DNA of 64,000 bases from Pseudomonas orientalis (GCF_002934065.1 NZ_CP018049.1:4896501-4960500); one strand, 5' to 3'; shown: positions 1-9,276, numbered from the stretch's first letter. A program made the numbers and translations. The notes: generated by a model from the letters alone, not told the origin.

Positions 1-152
1 AGTATGCGATTCCCGAGTATTTAAGTCAACTATAAGACCTAGTACTTTAGTCAGGATTACCCGTAAAAAGGGCGCGCGAATCATAGCAGGCTGGGGTGGG
101 GACGAACAGCGTCACCGGATAACCTGCGACGCCAGACACAATGAAGGTCAAA

Positions 153-242
153 TGTGGGAGGGGGCTTGCCCCCGATGGCGGTGGATCAGCCAGCACATAG
201 GGCAACTGACCTACCGCTATCGGGGGCAAGCCCCCTCCCACA
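153..242. repeat. REP doublet (REPIN-like)
   Basis: Two REP arms face each other: TGTGGGAGGGGGCTTGCCCC at the left and its reverse complement at the right end, separated by a less conserved spacer. The same doublet recurs at 2876, 48961 and 56135. Such doublets are non-autonomous intergenic repeats of fluorescent pseudomonads thought to be moved by RAYT transposases; no RAYT gene is seen in the window. It fills the intergenic space downstream of cysE. Confidence 0.9.
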
Positions 243-267
243 GGGGATCTCTGGTGATTTCGAGATA

Positions 268-1050
268 TCAGCTTGCCTTGGTGGCGGTTTCGTCCTTGAT
301 CTCGGCGAAATCCTCTTCGCGCAGCTCAGGCAGATCCTTCGCACAGTAAGGGCTGCCCAAGTCCTTCAGGGCGCCACACATGCCCTCCAGCTTGCCATCC
401 ACCGCTTGTAGGTGGTCGAGCAACTGGCCAATGGCACGCGCCACCGGGTCAGGCATGTCTTCGCTGACGCCATAGGCATCAAAGCCGATCTTCTCGGCCA
501 TGGCCTTGCGCTTGGCCTCCTGCTCGTCACCGACTTCCGGTTTGACGATGATCCGGCCCGGAATACCCACCACCGTCGCACCGGGCGGCACGGCCTTGGT
601 GACCACGGCATTGGAGCCCACCTTTGCGCCGGCGCCGACCGTGAACGGGCCAAGCACCTTGGCACCCGCGCCCACCACCACACCGTCGCCCAGCGTCGGG
701 TGGCGCTTGCCTTTATTCCAGGTGGTCCCGCCCAGGGTGACCCCCTGATAGAGCGTCACGTCATCGCCAATCTCGGCGGTCTCGCCAATCACGATGCCCA
801 TGCCATGGTCGATGAAGAAGCGACGGCCGACCTTGGCGCCGGGGTGAATTTCGATCCCGGTCAGCCAGCGCCCGAAGTTCGACACCAGCCGCGCCAGCCA
901 TTTCCAACCCATGCCCCACAAGGCGCCGGACAGGCGGTGAAGCCAGATCGCGTGCATGCCGGGGTAGCAGGTCAGCACTTCAAAGGCGTTGCGCGCCGCC
1001 GGGTCACGGTGGAAAACACTCTGGATATCTTCTCGCAAACGCTCGAACAT
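268..1050 (-). CDS. cysE: Serine O-acetyltransferase CysE
   Basis: Cytoplasmic enzyme that acetylates L-serine with acetyl-CoA to O-acetylserine, the committed step of cysteine synthesis. The 260-residue product has the helical N-terminal domain (HRDPAARNAFEVL, then a HAIWLHRL segment) and a left-handed beta-helix of hexapeptide repeats from about residue 60 to 170, with the typical DHGMGIVIGETAEIGDD and TLGGT segments. It lies 2 bp downstream of trmJ, the usual Pseudomonas order (trmJ-cysE, normally followed by iscR, which would be beyond the left edge). Length and motifs are ordinary for the family. Confidence 0.95.
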   Translation of the reverse strand: MFERLREDIQSVFHRDPAARNAFEVLTCYPGMHAIWLHRLSGALWGMGWKWLARLVSNFGRWLTGIEIHPGAKVGRRFFIDHGMGIVIGETAEIGDDVTLYQGVTLGGTTWNKGKRHPTLGDGVVVGAGAKVLGPFTVGAGAKVGSNAVVTKAVPPGATVVGIPGRIIVKPEVGDEQEAKRKAMAEKIGFDAYGVSEDMPDPVARAIGQLLDHLQAVDGKLEGMCGALKDLGSPYCAKDLPELREEDFAEIKDETATKAS

Positions 1051-1052
1051 CT

Positions 1053-1823
1053 TTAATCCTTCCGCTTAAGGAGCTCGCCACGGGCCGCTTTCTGGGTTTC
1101 CGTGAGGATGCCACGCAATATATTCATTTCCGCCCGACTGACCGAGCTTCGCCCGTAAAGGCGGCGCAGGCGCGCCATCAAGTGTCGTGGTTTTTCAGGA
1201 TCGAGAAACTCGATGGCCACCAGGGTTTGCTCCAGGTGCTCATAGAATCGCTCCAGCTCGTCCATCGTGGCCAGCTCGCCACTTTTGGTCGACGCCACTT
1301 CATCCTTCTCCATCTTGCTCGGCTGGCCCTCAGCCGCCAACCAGGCCATGCGCACTTCGTACGTCAGCACCTGCACCGCCGCCCCCAGGTTCAGCGAACT
1401 GAACTCAGGGTCTGATGGAATGTGCACGTGGTAATGACATCGCTGCAGCTCTTCATTGGTCAGGCCGGAGTCTTCACGACCAAACACCAGGGCGATTTCT
1501 GCGCCACCGGCCGCCTCTTCCACCACTTTGGTACCGCACTCACGCGGGTCCAGCAATGGCCAGGGAATGCGGCGGTCGCGGGCGCTGGTGCCGAGCACCA
1601 GGTTGCAGCCGACCAAGGCGTCTTCCAGGGTGGCGACAACCTGGGCGTTTTCCAGGATGTCATTGGCGCCGGATGCGCGGGCATCGGCCTCATGGTGCGG
1701 AAACACACGTGGCTCGACCAGCACCAGCCGCGTCAGCCCCATGTTTTTCATGGCTCGCGCCACCCCACCGATGTTGCCGGGATGACTGGTATTGACCAAA
1801 ACGACACGAATGTTTTGCAGCAA
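1053..1823 (-). CDS. trmJ: tRNA (cytidine/uridine-2'-O-)-methyltransferase TrmJ
   Basis: SPOUT-class methyltransferase that 2'-O-methylates position 32 of tRNA anticodon loops using S-adenosylmethionine. The N-terminal SPOUT domain is clear: VVLVNTSHPGNIGGVARAMK at residues 7-26, LVFGREDSGLTNEEL near residue 112 and PSDPEFSSLNLGAAVQVLTYE near 135, which form the trefoil-knot cofactor site. The C-terminal part (LERFYEHLEQTL and a basic tail) is typical of the bacterial enzyme. Length of 256 residues is normal. It is transcribed divergently from suhB and co-directionally with cysE. Confidence 0.93.
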   Translation of the reverse strand: MLQNIRVVLVNTSHPGNIGGVARAMKNMGLTRLVLVEPRVFPHHEADARASGANDILENAQVVATLEDALVGCNLVLGTSARDRRIPWPLLDPRECGTKVVEEAAGGAEIALVFGREDSGLTNEELQRCHYHVHIPSDPEFSSLNLGAAVQVLTYEVRMAWLAAEGQPSKMEKDEVASTKSGELATMDELERFYEHLEQTLVAIEFLDPEKPRHLMARLRRLYGRSSVSRAEMNILRGILTETQKAARGELLKRKD

Positions 1824-1968
1824 GGGAGGCGCTCTCGGACACGGGAAAGGGGAGCAAATCTTACAGAAGCGCTTAGGGTTATGCCACGAAAGCTAACGTC
1901 GCCCTTCACCTGAAGAAAGTTTCTGCTAAACTGCCCGGCTTTCTTTAACAACCTTAGGTGACCTATCC

Positions 1969-2784
1969 ATGCAGCCCATGCTGAATATCGCGCTGCGCGC
2001 CGCCCGCAGCGCCAGTGAATTGATCTTCCGCTCCATCGAGCGCCTGGATACCATCAAGGTCGACGAAAAAGACGCCAAGGATTATGTGTCCGAGGTGGAT
2101 CGCGCCGCCGAACAGAAAATCATCGATGCCCTGCGCAAGGCCTACCCTACCCACGGCATCCTCGGCGAAGAAACCGGCCTGCACAAAGGCAGCGGCGAAG
2201 GCGAAGACTACCTGTGGATCATCGACCCACTGGATGGCACCACCAACTTCCTGCGCGGCATCCCGCACTTTGCCGTAAGCATTGCGTGCAAATACCGTGG
2301 CCGCCTGGAACACGCCGTGGTGCTGGACCCGGTCCGCCAGGAAGAATTCACCGCCAGCCGTGGCCGTGGCGCCCAGCTCAATGGTCGCCGCCTGCGTGTC
2401 AGCGGTCGCACCAGCCTGGACGGCGCCCTGCTGGGCACCGGTTTCCCGTTCCGTGACGACCAGATGGACAACCTGGAAAACTACCTGGGCATGTTCCGCG
2501 CCCTGGTTGGCCAGACTGCCGGCATCCGTCGCGCTGGCGCAGCGAGCCTGGACCTGGCCTACGTGGCCGCCGGTCGTTTTGATGCGTTCTGGGAGTCGGG
2601 CCTGTCCGAGTGGGACATGGCTGCGGGCGCCCTGCTGATCCAGGAAGCAGGCGGCCTGGTGAGCGACTTCACCGGCGGCCACGACTTTCTGGAGAAAGGC
2701 CACGTGGTTGCCGGCAACACCAAATGCTTCAAGGCAGTGCTGACGGCGATCCAGCCGCACCTGCCGGCTTCGCTGAAGCGTTAA
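1969..2784 (+). CDS. suhB: Inositol-1-monophosphatase SuhB
   Basis: Mg-dependent phosphatase of the inositol monophosphatase superfamily; in bacteria the protein also works as an rRNA antitermination factor. The metal site motifs are present: GEETG near residue 67, WIIDPLDGTTNFLRGIPHFA at about 84-103, and SEWDMAAGALLIQEAGG near 212. The chosen ATG at 1969 is preceded by AGGTGA. The gene stands alone, divergent from trmJ, and ends in a strong terminator at 2801. 271 residues is the usual length. Confidence 0.95.
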   Translation: MQPMLNIALRAARSASELIFRSIERLDTIKVDEKDAKDYVSEVDRAAEQKIIDALRKAYPTHGILGEETGLHKGSGEGEDYLWIIDPLDGTTNFLRGIPHFAVSIACKYRGRLEHAVVLDPVRQEEFTASRGRGAQLNGRRLRVSGRTSLDGALLGTGFPFRDDQMDNLENYLGMFRALVGQTAGIRRAGAASLDLAYVAAGRFDAFWESGLSEWDMAAGALLIQEAGGLVSDFTGGHDFLEKGHVVAGNTKCFKAVLTAIQPHLPASLKR

Positions 2785-2800
2785 GCGAGCGCGCACAAAA

Positions 2801-2826
2801 AAGCACCCCGAGGGGTGCTTTTTTTA
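2801..2826 (+). terminator. Rho-independent terminator of suhB
   Basis: The sequence AAGCACCCC-GA-GGGGTGCTT forms a nine-pair stem followed by a run of T, 17 bases after the suhB stop codon. Confidence 0.92.
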
Positions 2827-2875
2827 TGCCTGGGATTTGAGTCAAGCCCATCTATCAGCAGCAATACAGATCAAA

Positions 2876-2964
2876 TGTGGGAGGGGGCTTGCCCCCGATT
2901 GCGGTACATCAGTTAAACAATCTGTAACTGACCCACCGCTATCGAGGGCAAGCCCCCTCCCACA
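2876..2964. repeat. REP doublet (REPIN-like)
   Basis: Second copy of the REP doublet, with arms TGTGGGAGGGGGCTTGCCCC and the inverted GGGCAAGCCCCCTCCCACA, lying between the convergent suhB and glycine-zipper genes. The right arm has a GAGGG variant in place of GGGGG. Confidence 0.88.
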
Positions 2965-3006
2965 TTTTGAACTGCACAGTTTTTTGAATCTGCGCCAGGC
3001 CCTGGA

Positions 3007-3549
3007 TTACTGCTGGTTCTGACCCAGGATCAGCCGCCCTTCCTTGTCCACCGGAATCTGGCCGCCTGGATCACGCTCCATACGCACAGTACCTTCCTTG
3101 CCATCCAGGTTGTAACGCACGTCATAGCCCACAACCTTGTCGCTGATGTCATTCACGGTGTTACAGCGAGTCTGGGTAGTGGTGTAGGTATCGCGGTTCT
3201 GCATACCTTCCTGAACCTTGTTACCCGCGTAACCGCCACCGACCGCACCGGCGACCGTTGCCAGCTTCTTGCCGTTACCACCACCAATCTGGTTGCCGAG
3301 CAGGCCGCCTGCCAGGGCGCCTACGACGGTACCGGCGATTTGATGCTGATCCTGCACCGGACGCTGCCGGGTCACGGTGACATCCTTGCAGACCTCACGC
3401 GGGGTTTTAATCTGGGTTTTTACCGGCTGTACCGCCAGCACTTGCGCATACTCAGGGCCGCTTTTTACCAGGCTGTAGGTGGCAACAGCGCCCCCGGCAG
3501 TCACACCGACAGCACCCAATACCGCACCAACCAGCAACGACTTGTTCAC
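3007..3549 (-). CDS. Glycine-zipper 2TM-type surface protein
   Basis: Predicted envelope protein of the glycine-zipper 2TM group (the family of outer-membrane small lipoprotein-like SlyB/OsmB relatives). An N-terminal membrane or signal segment (LLVGAVLGAVGVTAGGAVAT) is followed by the Gly-rich hairpin AGTVVGALAGGLLGNQIGGG and VAGAVGGGYAGNKV near residues 78-120. The C-terminal part has YDVRYNLDGKEGTVRM and DPGGQIPV, the common tail of this group. I chose the GTG start at 3549 because AGGAGG stands six bases before it; the open frame continues upstream to 3570. No lipobox cysteine is visible. Function beyond envelope integrity is not known. Confidence 0.8.
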   Translation of the reverse strand: MNKSLLVGAVLGAVGVTAGGAVATYSLVKSGPEYAQVLAVQPVKTQIKTPREVCKDVTVTRQRPVQDQHQIAGTVVGALAGGLLGNQIGGGNGKKLATVAGAVGGGYAGNKVQEGMQNRDTYTTTQTRCNTVNDISDKVVGYDVRYNLDGKEGTVRMERDPGGQIPVDKEGRLILGQNQQ

Positions 3550-3609
3550 GTTGAACCTCCTGACCATCACAAGCGGACCGAAAGATCCGCGCTATACCCA
3601 GCCTTGGAG

Positions 3610-3641
3610 CAAAAAAAAAGGCACGAGTTCAATCTCGTGCC
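3610..3641 (-). terminator. Rho-independent terminator region upstream of secF 3' end / zipper gene
   Basis: GGCACGAG-TTCAAT-CTCGTGCC forms an eight-pair stem; read on the minus strand it is followed by a run of nine T. It sits directly after the secF stop codon and so ends the queA-tgt-yajC-secDF cluster. Confidence 0.9.
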
Positions 3642-3672
3642 TTTCTTTGTACCGCCGATCAACAAACGCCCA

Positions 3673-4587
3673 TCAAGGACGGTCGTCGACCTCCTTGCCA
3701 GTGCTGGCCGGAGGGATCAGGTCTTCGCTGTTGAGGTTCAGCCAGATCAGTACCACGTTGGCGATGTAGATCGACGAATAGGTACCGGCCAGAACACCGA
3801 TGAACAGTGCCAGGGAGAAGCCCCACAGGTTGTCGCCACCGAAGATCATCAGTGCCGCGATCGCCAGCAAGGTGGAGATCGACGTCGCCATGGTCCGCAG
3901 CAGGGTCTGGGTGGTGGAGATGTTGATGTTCTCGATCAACGTGGCCTTGCGCAGTACACGGAAGTTCTCGCGAACCCGGTCGAATACCACGATGGTGTCG
4001 TTGAGCGAGTAACCAATGATCGCCAGCACGGCGGCCAATACGGTCAGGTCGAAGGTGATCTGGAAGTACGCCAGGATACCCACGGTCACGATCACGTCAT
4101 GGATCAGCGACACGATGGCGCCAACCCCGAACTTCCACTGAAAGCGGAAGGCCAGGTAGATCATGATGCCGACCAGCGCCATCAGCATGCCGAGGCCACC
4201 CTGGTCGCGCAGTTCTTCACCCACCTGCGGGCCGACGAACTCTACGCGCTTGACCGAGGCCGGGTTGTCGCCGCCGACCTTCTGCAAGGCCTCGGCAACC
4301 TGGTGACCCAGTTGCGGGTCTTCGCCAGGCATGCGCACCAGCAGGTCGGTAGTGGCGCCGAAGCTCTGCACCACCGCCTCGTGATAGCCGGCCTTGACCA
4401 GCTCATCGCGCACCAGGGTGACGTCGGCCGGCTTCTCGTAGGTCAGCTCGATGAGCGTACCGCCGGTAAAGTCCAGACCGTAGTTCAGGCCCTTATGGAA
4501 CCAGCTGAACAACGCCAGAACGGTAAGGAGCACGGTGACGCCGAACGCAACGTTGCGAACGCCCATGAAGTTGATTGTACGTAACAT
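3673..4587 (-). CDS. secF: Protein translocase subunit SecF
   Basis: Inner-membrane component of the SecDF-YajC complex, which uses the proton motive force to help pull secreted proteins out of the Sec channel. The 304-residue product has the N-terminal membrane segment, the periplasmic part beginning GLDFTGGTLIEL, and the conserved membrane block with YSLNDTIVVFDRVREN (about residues 192-207), the RND-type helix carrying key polar residues. It follows secD after 9 bp on the same strand. Ordinary in length and motif content. Confidence 0.96.
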   Translation of the reverse strand: MLRTINFMGVRNVAFGVTVLLTVLALFSWFHKGLNYGLDFTGGTLIELTYEKPADVTLVRDELVKAGYHEAVVQSFGATTDLLVRMPGEDPQLGHQVAEALQKVGGDNPASVKRVEFVGPQVGEELRDQGGLGMLMALVGIMIYLAFRFQWKFGVGAIVSLIHDVIVTVGILAYFQITFDLTVLAAVLAIIGYSLNDTIVVFDRVRENFRVLRKATLIENINISTTQTLLRTMATSISTLLAIAALMIFGGDNLWGFSLALFIGVLAGTYSSIYIANVVLIWLNLNSEDLIPPASTGKEVDDRP

Positions 4588-4596
4588 GGCAGCCCC

Positions 4597-6468
4597 TTAA
4601 ATCCACAACTTCTTGAAGTCACGCCCGCCAAAGATCAGGTTGACCATTGCGCGGGTCACCATGATGGCCGTGAACATCGAGGTAAAGATACCCAGGGACA
4701 TGGTCACCGCAAAACCTTTGACCGGGCCTGTGCCCATGGCAAAGAGAATCCCGCCGACCAGCAGAGTGGTCAGGTTGGAGTCGAGAATCGCGGTAAATGC
4801 CCGGCCGAAGCCTTCGTTGATTGCACGTTGTACGGTCATGCCCGCCGCGATCTCTTCACGGATTCGCGAGAAGATCAGCACGTTGGCGTCCACCGCCATA
4901 CCCATGGTGAGGACGATACCGGCGATACCCGGCAGGGTCAGCGTGGCGCCCAGCAGCGACATCAGCGCCAGCAGCATCACCATGTTGCCCGCCAGGGCCA
5001 CGGTGGCAATGATGCCGAAGAAGCGGTAGATGGCGATGATGAACAGCGAGACGAACAACATGCCCCACAGCGCCGCATCGACACCCTTGGTGATGTTGTC
5101 GGCACCCAGGCTCGGGCCGATGGTGCGCTCTTCAGCGAAGTACATCGGCGCCGCCAGGCCACCGGCACGCAGCAGCAGGGCCAGCTCCGAGGATTCACCC
5201 TGGCCGTTCAAGCCAGTGATGCGGAATTGCGCACCCAGCGGCGACTGGATGGTCGCCAGGCTGATGATCTTCTTCTCTTCCTTGAAGGTCTGTACCGGCA
5301 CGTCTTTCTCGACGCCGTTGACCATCTGCTTGGTGTAGGTGGTAACAGGACGCTGCTCGATGAAGATTACCGCCATGCTGCGACCGACGTTGCTGCGCGT
5401 GGCGCGGCTCATCAGCTCGCCGCCGTGGCCATCCAGGCGGATGTTCACTTCAGGTGAGCCGTGCTGCGAGTCGAAACCGGCCTTGGCATCGGTCACCTGG
5501 TCACCGGTGATGATCAAGCCACGCTCGATCAACGCTGGAGGACGGTTGCCTTCACGGAACTCAAACTCTTCGGAAGTCGCACGGGTAGCACCCGGCTCAG
5601 CCGCGAGGCGGAACTCCAGGTTGGCGGTTTTACCCAGGATACGCTTGGCTTCAGCGGTGTCCTGCACGCCCGGCAGTTCAACCACGATGCGGTTGGCGCC
5701 CTGACGCTGCACGATCGGCTCGGCCACACCCAGCTCGTTGACGCGGTTACGTACCGTGGTCAAGTTCTGCTTGATGGAGTATTCGCGGATTTCCGCGATC
5801 TTGGCCGGGCTCATCGCCAGACGCAGCACCGCCTGACCATTGAGGTCGGCCGGTACGATGTCAAAGTCGTTGAAGTTCTTGCGGATCAGTGCACGGGCCT
5901 GTTCGCGGGAAGCTTCGTCAGCGAAGCCCAGCTGGATCGCGCCGTTGAGCTGCGGCAGGCTGCGATAACGCAGTTTTTCTTTGCGCAGCAGGCTCTTCAC
6001 ATCGCCTTCATACACTTTCAGGCGTGCGTCGAGGGCTTTGTCCATGTCGACTTCCAGCAGGAAGTGCACACCACCGGACAAGTCCAGACCCAGCTTCATC
6101 GGGTGCGCGCCAATGCTGCGCAGCCATTGTGGCGTGGTCTGTGCCAGGTTGAGCGCGACAACATAGTCGTCACCCATGACCTTGCGTACAACATCCTTGG
6201 CCGGCAATTGGTCTTCTTGCTTGGTCAGGCGCAACAAGCCGCCTTTGGAACCAGCTGCCAAGGTTGCCGCTTTAACCTGGATGCCCGCGTCAGTCAGCGC
6301 TTTGCTCGCGCGTTCCAGATCAGCCTGATTGACCTGCAGCGAAGTGCTGGCGCCAGAGATCTGGATCGCCGGGTCATCAGGATAGAGATTGGGAGCGGAA
6401 TAAATAAAACCGATCGCCAGCACCGCCAGGATCAGTACGTATTTCCACAGAGGGTATTTGTTCAGCAT
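4597..6468 (-). CDS. secD: Protein translocase subunit SecD
   Basis: Partner of SecF in the RND-like motor of Sec export. The 623-residue product has an N-terminal membrane segment, the GLDLSGGVHFLLEVD motif near residue 125, a large periplasmic region, and the C-terminal membrane block with GIAGIVLTMGMAVDANVLIF near 516. An in-frame GTG lies one codon upstream of the chosen ATG. It stands between yajC and secF, the standard operon order. Confidence 0.96.
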   Translation of the reverse strand: MLNKYPLWKYVLILAVLAIGFIYSAPNLYPDDPAIQISGASTSLQVNQADLERASKALTDAGIQVKAATLAAGSKGGLLRLTKQEDQLPAKDVVRKVMGDDYVVALNLAQTTPQWLRSIGAHPMKLGLDLSGGVHFLLEVDMDKALDARLKVYEGDVKSLLRKEKLRYRSLPQLNGAIQLGFADEASREQARALIRKNFNDFDIVPADLNGQAVLRLAMSPAKIAEIREYSIKQNLTTVRNRVNELGVAEPIVQRQGANRIVVELPGVQDTAEAKRILGKTANLEFRLAAEPGATRATSEEFEFREGNRPPALIERGLIITGDQVTDAKAGFDSQHGSPEVNIRLDGHGGELMSRATRSNVGRSMAVIFIEQRPVTTYTKQMVNGVEKDVPVQTFKEEKKIISLATIQSPLGAQFRITGLNGQGESSELALLLRAGGLAAPMYFAEERTIGPSLGADNITKGVDAALWGMLFVSLFIIAIYRFFGIIATVALAGNMVMLLALMSLLGATLTLPGIAGIVLTMGMAVDANVLIFSRIREEIAAGMTVQRAINEGFGRAFTAILDSNLTTLLVGGILFAMGTGPVKGFAVTMSLGIFTSMFTAIMVTRAMVNLIFGGRDFKKLWI

Positions 6469-6530
6469 CACGCCGCCCGCTTATAACGCGGGGCGCCTTG
6501 CGCGCCCCGTCGATTGGTAAAGGTTGTTAC

Positions 6531-6869
6531 TCAGATCGCTTTGAGCGTGCCTTTTGGCAGCGTGGCGGCGATGGCGCCCTTCTGGAACTTCATTTCTACG
6601 GTGTCGGAGACTTCCAGTACCACGAAAGCATCGGAAACCTTGGTGATCTTGCCGGCGATACCGCCAGTGGTCACGACTTCGTCGCCTTTCTGCAGGCTGC
6701 CGAGCAGGTTTTTCTGCTCTTTGGCGCGCTTGGCCTGTGGACGCCAGATCATCAGGTAGAAGATGACCAGGAAGCCGACCAGGAAAATCCACTCGAAACC
6801 ACCGCCCATCGGGCCGGCAGCAGCAGGCGCGGCGGCGTCAGCCATGGCGTTAGAGATAAAAAAGCTCAT
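6531..6869 (-). CDS. yajC: Preprotein translocase subunit YajC
   Basis: Small single-span accessory of the SecDF complex. The 112-residue protein has one hydrophobic helix (WIFLVGFLVIFYLMIWRPQ, about residues 28-46) followed by the conserved cytoplasmic KRAKEQKNLLGSLQKGDEV and TTGGIAGKI segments. It sits 43 bp after tgt and 60 bp before secD on the same strand. Confidence 0.95.
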   Translation of the reverse strand: MSFFISNAMADAAAPAAAGPMGGGFEWIFLVGFLVIFYLMIWRPQAKRAKEQKNLLGSLQKGDEVVTTGGIAGKITKVSDAFVVLEVSDTVEMKFQKGAIAATLPKGTLKAI

Positions 6870-6912
6870 TTAGCACTCCAGTTGCAAATAGTGAATCTTA
6901 GGGTCGGGAAAC

Positions 6913-8037
6913 TCAGTCCAAGGGCGGCACAGGGAGCCCGCGCTTGGCATAGAAGGCATCGACGAAGGCGGCCAATGTACCCTGTTGAATAGCCTCGCGC
7001 AAACCAGCCATCAGGACTTGGTAGTGACGCAAATTGTGGATGGTATTCAACATGCTACCCAGCATTTCCCCGCACTTGTCCAGATGGTGCAGATAAGCAC
7101 GGGAGAAGTTCTGGCAGGTGTAGCAATCGCAGGTCGGATCGAGCGGCGAATCATCATGGCGATGGAACGCGTTACGGATCTTCAGCACGCCTGTATCAAT
7201 GAACAGATGCCCATTGCGGGCATTACGGGTTGGCATCACGCAATCGAACATGTCCACACCGCGGCGCACACCCTCTACGAGATCTTCCGGTTTGCCAACG
7301 CCCATAAGGTAACGAGGTTTTTCTGCGGGCATCAGGCCCGGCAGGTAATCGAGCACCTTGATCATCTCGTGCTTGGGCTCGCCCACCGACAGACCGCCGA
7401 TGGCCAGGCCGTCGAAGCCGATCTTGTCGAGGCCTTCCAGCGAGCGTTTGCGCAGGCTTTCATGCATGCCGCCCTGCACAATGCCGAACAGCGCCGCGGT
7501 ATTGTCACCGTGGGCATTCTTCGAACGCTGGGCCCAACGCAGCGACAGCTCCATGGAGATGCGCGCAACGTCTTCGTCAGCCGGGTACGGCGTGCATTCG
7601 TCAAAAATCATCACGATGTCCGAGCCCAGGTCGCGCTGCACCTGCATCGACTCTTCCGGGCCCATGAACACCTTGGAACCGTCCACCGGCGAGGCGAAGG
7701 TCACGCCCTCCTCCTTGATCTTGCGCATGGCGCCCAGGCTGAACACCTGGAAACCACCGGAGTCGGTGAGGATCGGACCCTGCCACTTCATGAAGTCATG
7801 CAGGTCGCCGTGCTTCTTGATCACTTCCGTGCCCGGGCGCAGCCACAGGTGGAAAGTGTTGCCGAGGATGATCTCGGCGCCGGTGGCGACGATGTCACGG
7901 GGCAGCATGCCCTTGACGGTGCCGTAGGTGCCAACCGGCATGAACGCCGGGGTCTCCACGGTGCCGCGCGGGAAAGTCAGGCGACCACGACGGGCTTTGC
8001 CGTCGGTGGCCAGCAGTTCAAACGACATACGACTCAT
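6913..8037 (-). CDS. tgt: tRNA-guanine transglycosylase Tgt
   Basis: Exchanges G34 of GUN-anticodon tRNAs for the 7-deazaguanine preQ1, the entry step of queuosine into tRNA. Seen here: TFHLWLRPGTEVI, LTDSGGFQVFSLG (with the first catalytic Asp) near residue 92, GGLSVGEPKHEM, and the zinc site CDCYTCQNFSRAYLHHL near 306-322. 374 residues is usual. Its ATG overlaps the queA stop codon in an ATGA, so translation of the two is probably coupled; a second possible ATG is three codons further in. Confidence 0.96.
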   Translation of the reverse strand: MSRMSFELLATDGKARRGRLTFPRGTVETPAFMPVGTYGTVKGMLPRDIVATGAEIILGNTFHLWLRPGTEVIKKHGDLHDFMKWQGPILTDSGGFQVFSLGAMRKIKEEGVTFASPVDGSKVFMGPEESMQVQRDLGSDIVMIFDECTPYPADEDVARISMELSLRWAQRSKNAHGDNTAALFGIVQGGMHESLRKRSLEGLDKIGFDGLAIGGLSVGEPKHEMIKVLDYLPGLMPAEKPRYLMGVGKPEDLVEGVRRGVDMFDCVMPTRNARNGHLFIDTGVLKIRNAFHRHDDSPLDPTCDCYTCQNFSRAYLHHLDKCGEMLGSMLNTIHNLRHYQVLMAGLREAIQQGTLAAFVDAFYAKRGLPVPPLD

Positions 8038-9083
8038 AAGTTGTCCTCAGGGCCGCGCGGCGCCGGGTTACGGGTGATGAACATCGCATCACCGTAGCTG
8101 AAAAAACGGTACTCGTTGGCGATGGCGGCTTGATAAGCGGCCATGGTTTCCGGGTAACCGGCAAAGGCCGACACCAGCATCAACAGCGTGGATTCCGGCA
8201 AATGGAAATTGGTGACCAGGCAATCGACCACATGGAACGGCCGGCCCGGGAAAATAAAGATATCGGTGTCGCCACTGAACGGCTTGAGCACGCCATCACG
8301 CGCCGCGCTCTCCAGCGAGCGCACGCTGGTAGTGCCCACCGCCACCACCCGCCCGCCGCGCGCCTTGCACGCGTTGACCGCGTCCACGACGTCCTGGCTG
8401 ACTTCCAGCCACTCGCTGTGCATATGGTGGTCTTCAATGTTATCCACACGCACCGGCTGAAACGTCCCGGCCCCCACGTGCAGGGTCACATAGGCGCTTT
8501 CGACGCCCTTGGCGGCAATCGCATCCAGCAGCGGCTGGTCAAAATGCAACCCGGCCGTCGGCGCGGCAACAGCACCGAGGCGCTGGGAGTAAACCGTTTG
8601 ATAACGCTCGCGGTCCGCGTCTTCGTCGGGGCGGTCTATATAAGGAGGCAACGGCATATGGCCGACGCGCTCCAAAAGCGGCAACACCTCTTCGGCAAAC
8701 CTGAGCTCGAACAACGCATCATGGCGCGCGACCATCTCGGCCTCGCCACCGCCATCTATGAGGATGCTCGACCCCGGTTTCGGCGACTTGCTGGAGCGCA
8801 CATGGGCCAGCACACGATGGCTGTCCAGCACCCGCTCCACCAGAACTTCCAGCTTGCCGCCGGAAGCTTTCTGGCCAAACAGCCGCGCCGGAATCACCCG
8901 GGTATTGTTGAACACCATCAAATCGCCTGGGCGCAAATGCTCAAGCAAATCAGTGAATTGACGGTGTGCGAGGGCACCGCTCGGCCCGTCCAGGGTCAGC
9001 AGTCGACTGGCGCGACGCTCAGCCAACGGATGGCGAGCGATCAGCGAATCAGGGAGCTCAAAAGTAAAGTCAGCAACGCGCAT
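8034..9083 (-). CDS. queA: S-adenosylmethionine:tRNA ribosyltransferase-isomerase QueA
   Basis: Transfers and isomerises the ribosyl part of S-adenosylmethionine onto preQ1 in tRNA to give epoxyqueuosine. Signature segments are present: FELPDSLIARHPLAERRASRLL split over the N-terminus, GDLMVFNNTRVIPARL near residue 52, PTAGLHFDQPLL near 176, HVGAGTFQPVR near 203 and TNFHLPESTLLMLVSAF near 290. 349 residues is normal. It heads the minus-strand cluster queA-tgt-yajC-secD-secF. Confidence 0.96.
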   Translation of the reverse strand: MRVADFTFELPDSLIARHPLAERRASRLLTLDGPSGALAHRQFTDLLEHLRPGDLMVFNNTRVIPARLFGQKASGGKLEVLVERVLDSHRVLAHVRSSKSPKPGSSILIDGGGEAEMVARHDALFELRFAEEVLPLLERVGHMPLPPYIDRPDEDADRERYQTVYSQRLGAVAAPTAGLHFDQPLLDAIAAKGVESAYVTLHVGAGTFQPVRVDNIEDHHMHSEWLEVSQDVVDAVNACKARGGRVVAVGTTSVRSLESAARDGVLKPFSGDTDIFIFPGRPFHVVDCLVTNFHLPESTLLMLVSAFAGYPETMAAYQAAIANEYRFFSYGDAMFITRNPAPRGPEDNL

Positions 9084-9149
9084 GATGGGGTTCGTCTAGC
9101 AGGGCCGGGAAGTCTAGCGGAAATAGTCAAAATTGACCATGAAACGTGA

Positions 9150-9178
9150 TTGACCAACGGTAATCACCTCTCTATACT
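9150..9178 (+). promoter_or_regulatory. Sigma-70 promoter of tRNA-Leu
   Basis: TTGACC at 9150-9155 and TATACT at 9173-9178 are separated by exactly 17 bases and lie 13 bases upstream of the tRNA, a near-consensus housekeeping promoter. Confidence 0.8.
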
Positions 9179-9191
9179 TCGCCGCCATTGA

Positions 9192-9276
9192 GCCCTGATG
9201 GCGGAATTGGTAGACGCGGCGGATTCAAAATCCGTTTTCGAAAGAAGTGGGAGTTCGATTCTCCCTCGGGGCACCA
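9192..9276 (+). tRNA. tRNA-Leu (anticodon CAA)
   Basis: 85-base class II tRNA. The acceptor arm GCCCTGA pairs with TCGGGGC, the anticodon stem GCGGA/TCCGT closes the loop TTCAAAA with anticodon CAA (leucine UUG), there is a long variable arm, the T-arm GGGAGTTCGATTCTCCC, and CCA is encoded. Its 3' end is the integration site of the mobile element that follows, and the gene itself remains intact. Confidence 0.97.

Noticed and set aside
412..1056. Long open frame opposite cysE
   Set aside because: It is the antisense shadow of a conserved gene in a high-GC genome; the minus-strand protein has full family motifs.
3340..4584. 414-residue plus-strand frame over secF
   Set aside because: Antisense to secF and the zipper gene; Gln/His-rich composition typical of shadow frames.
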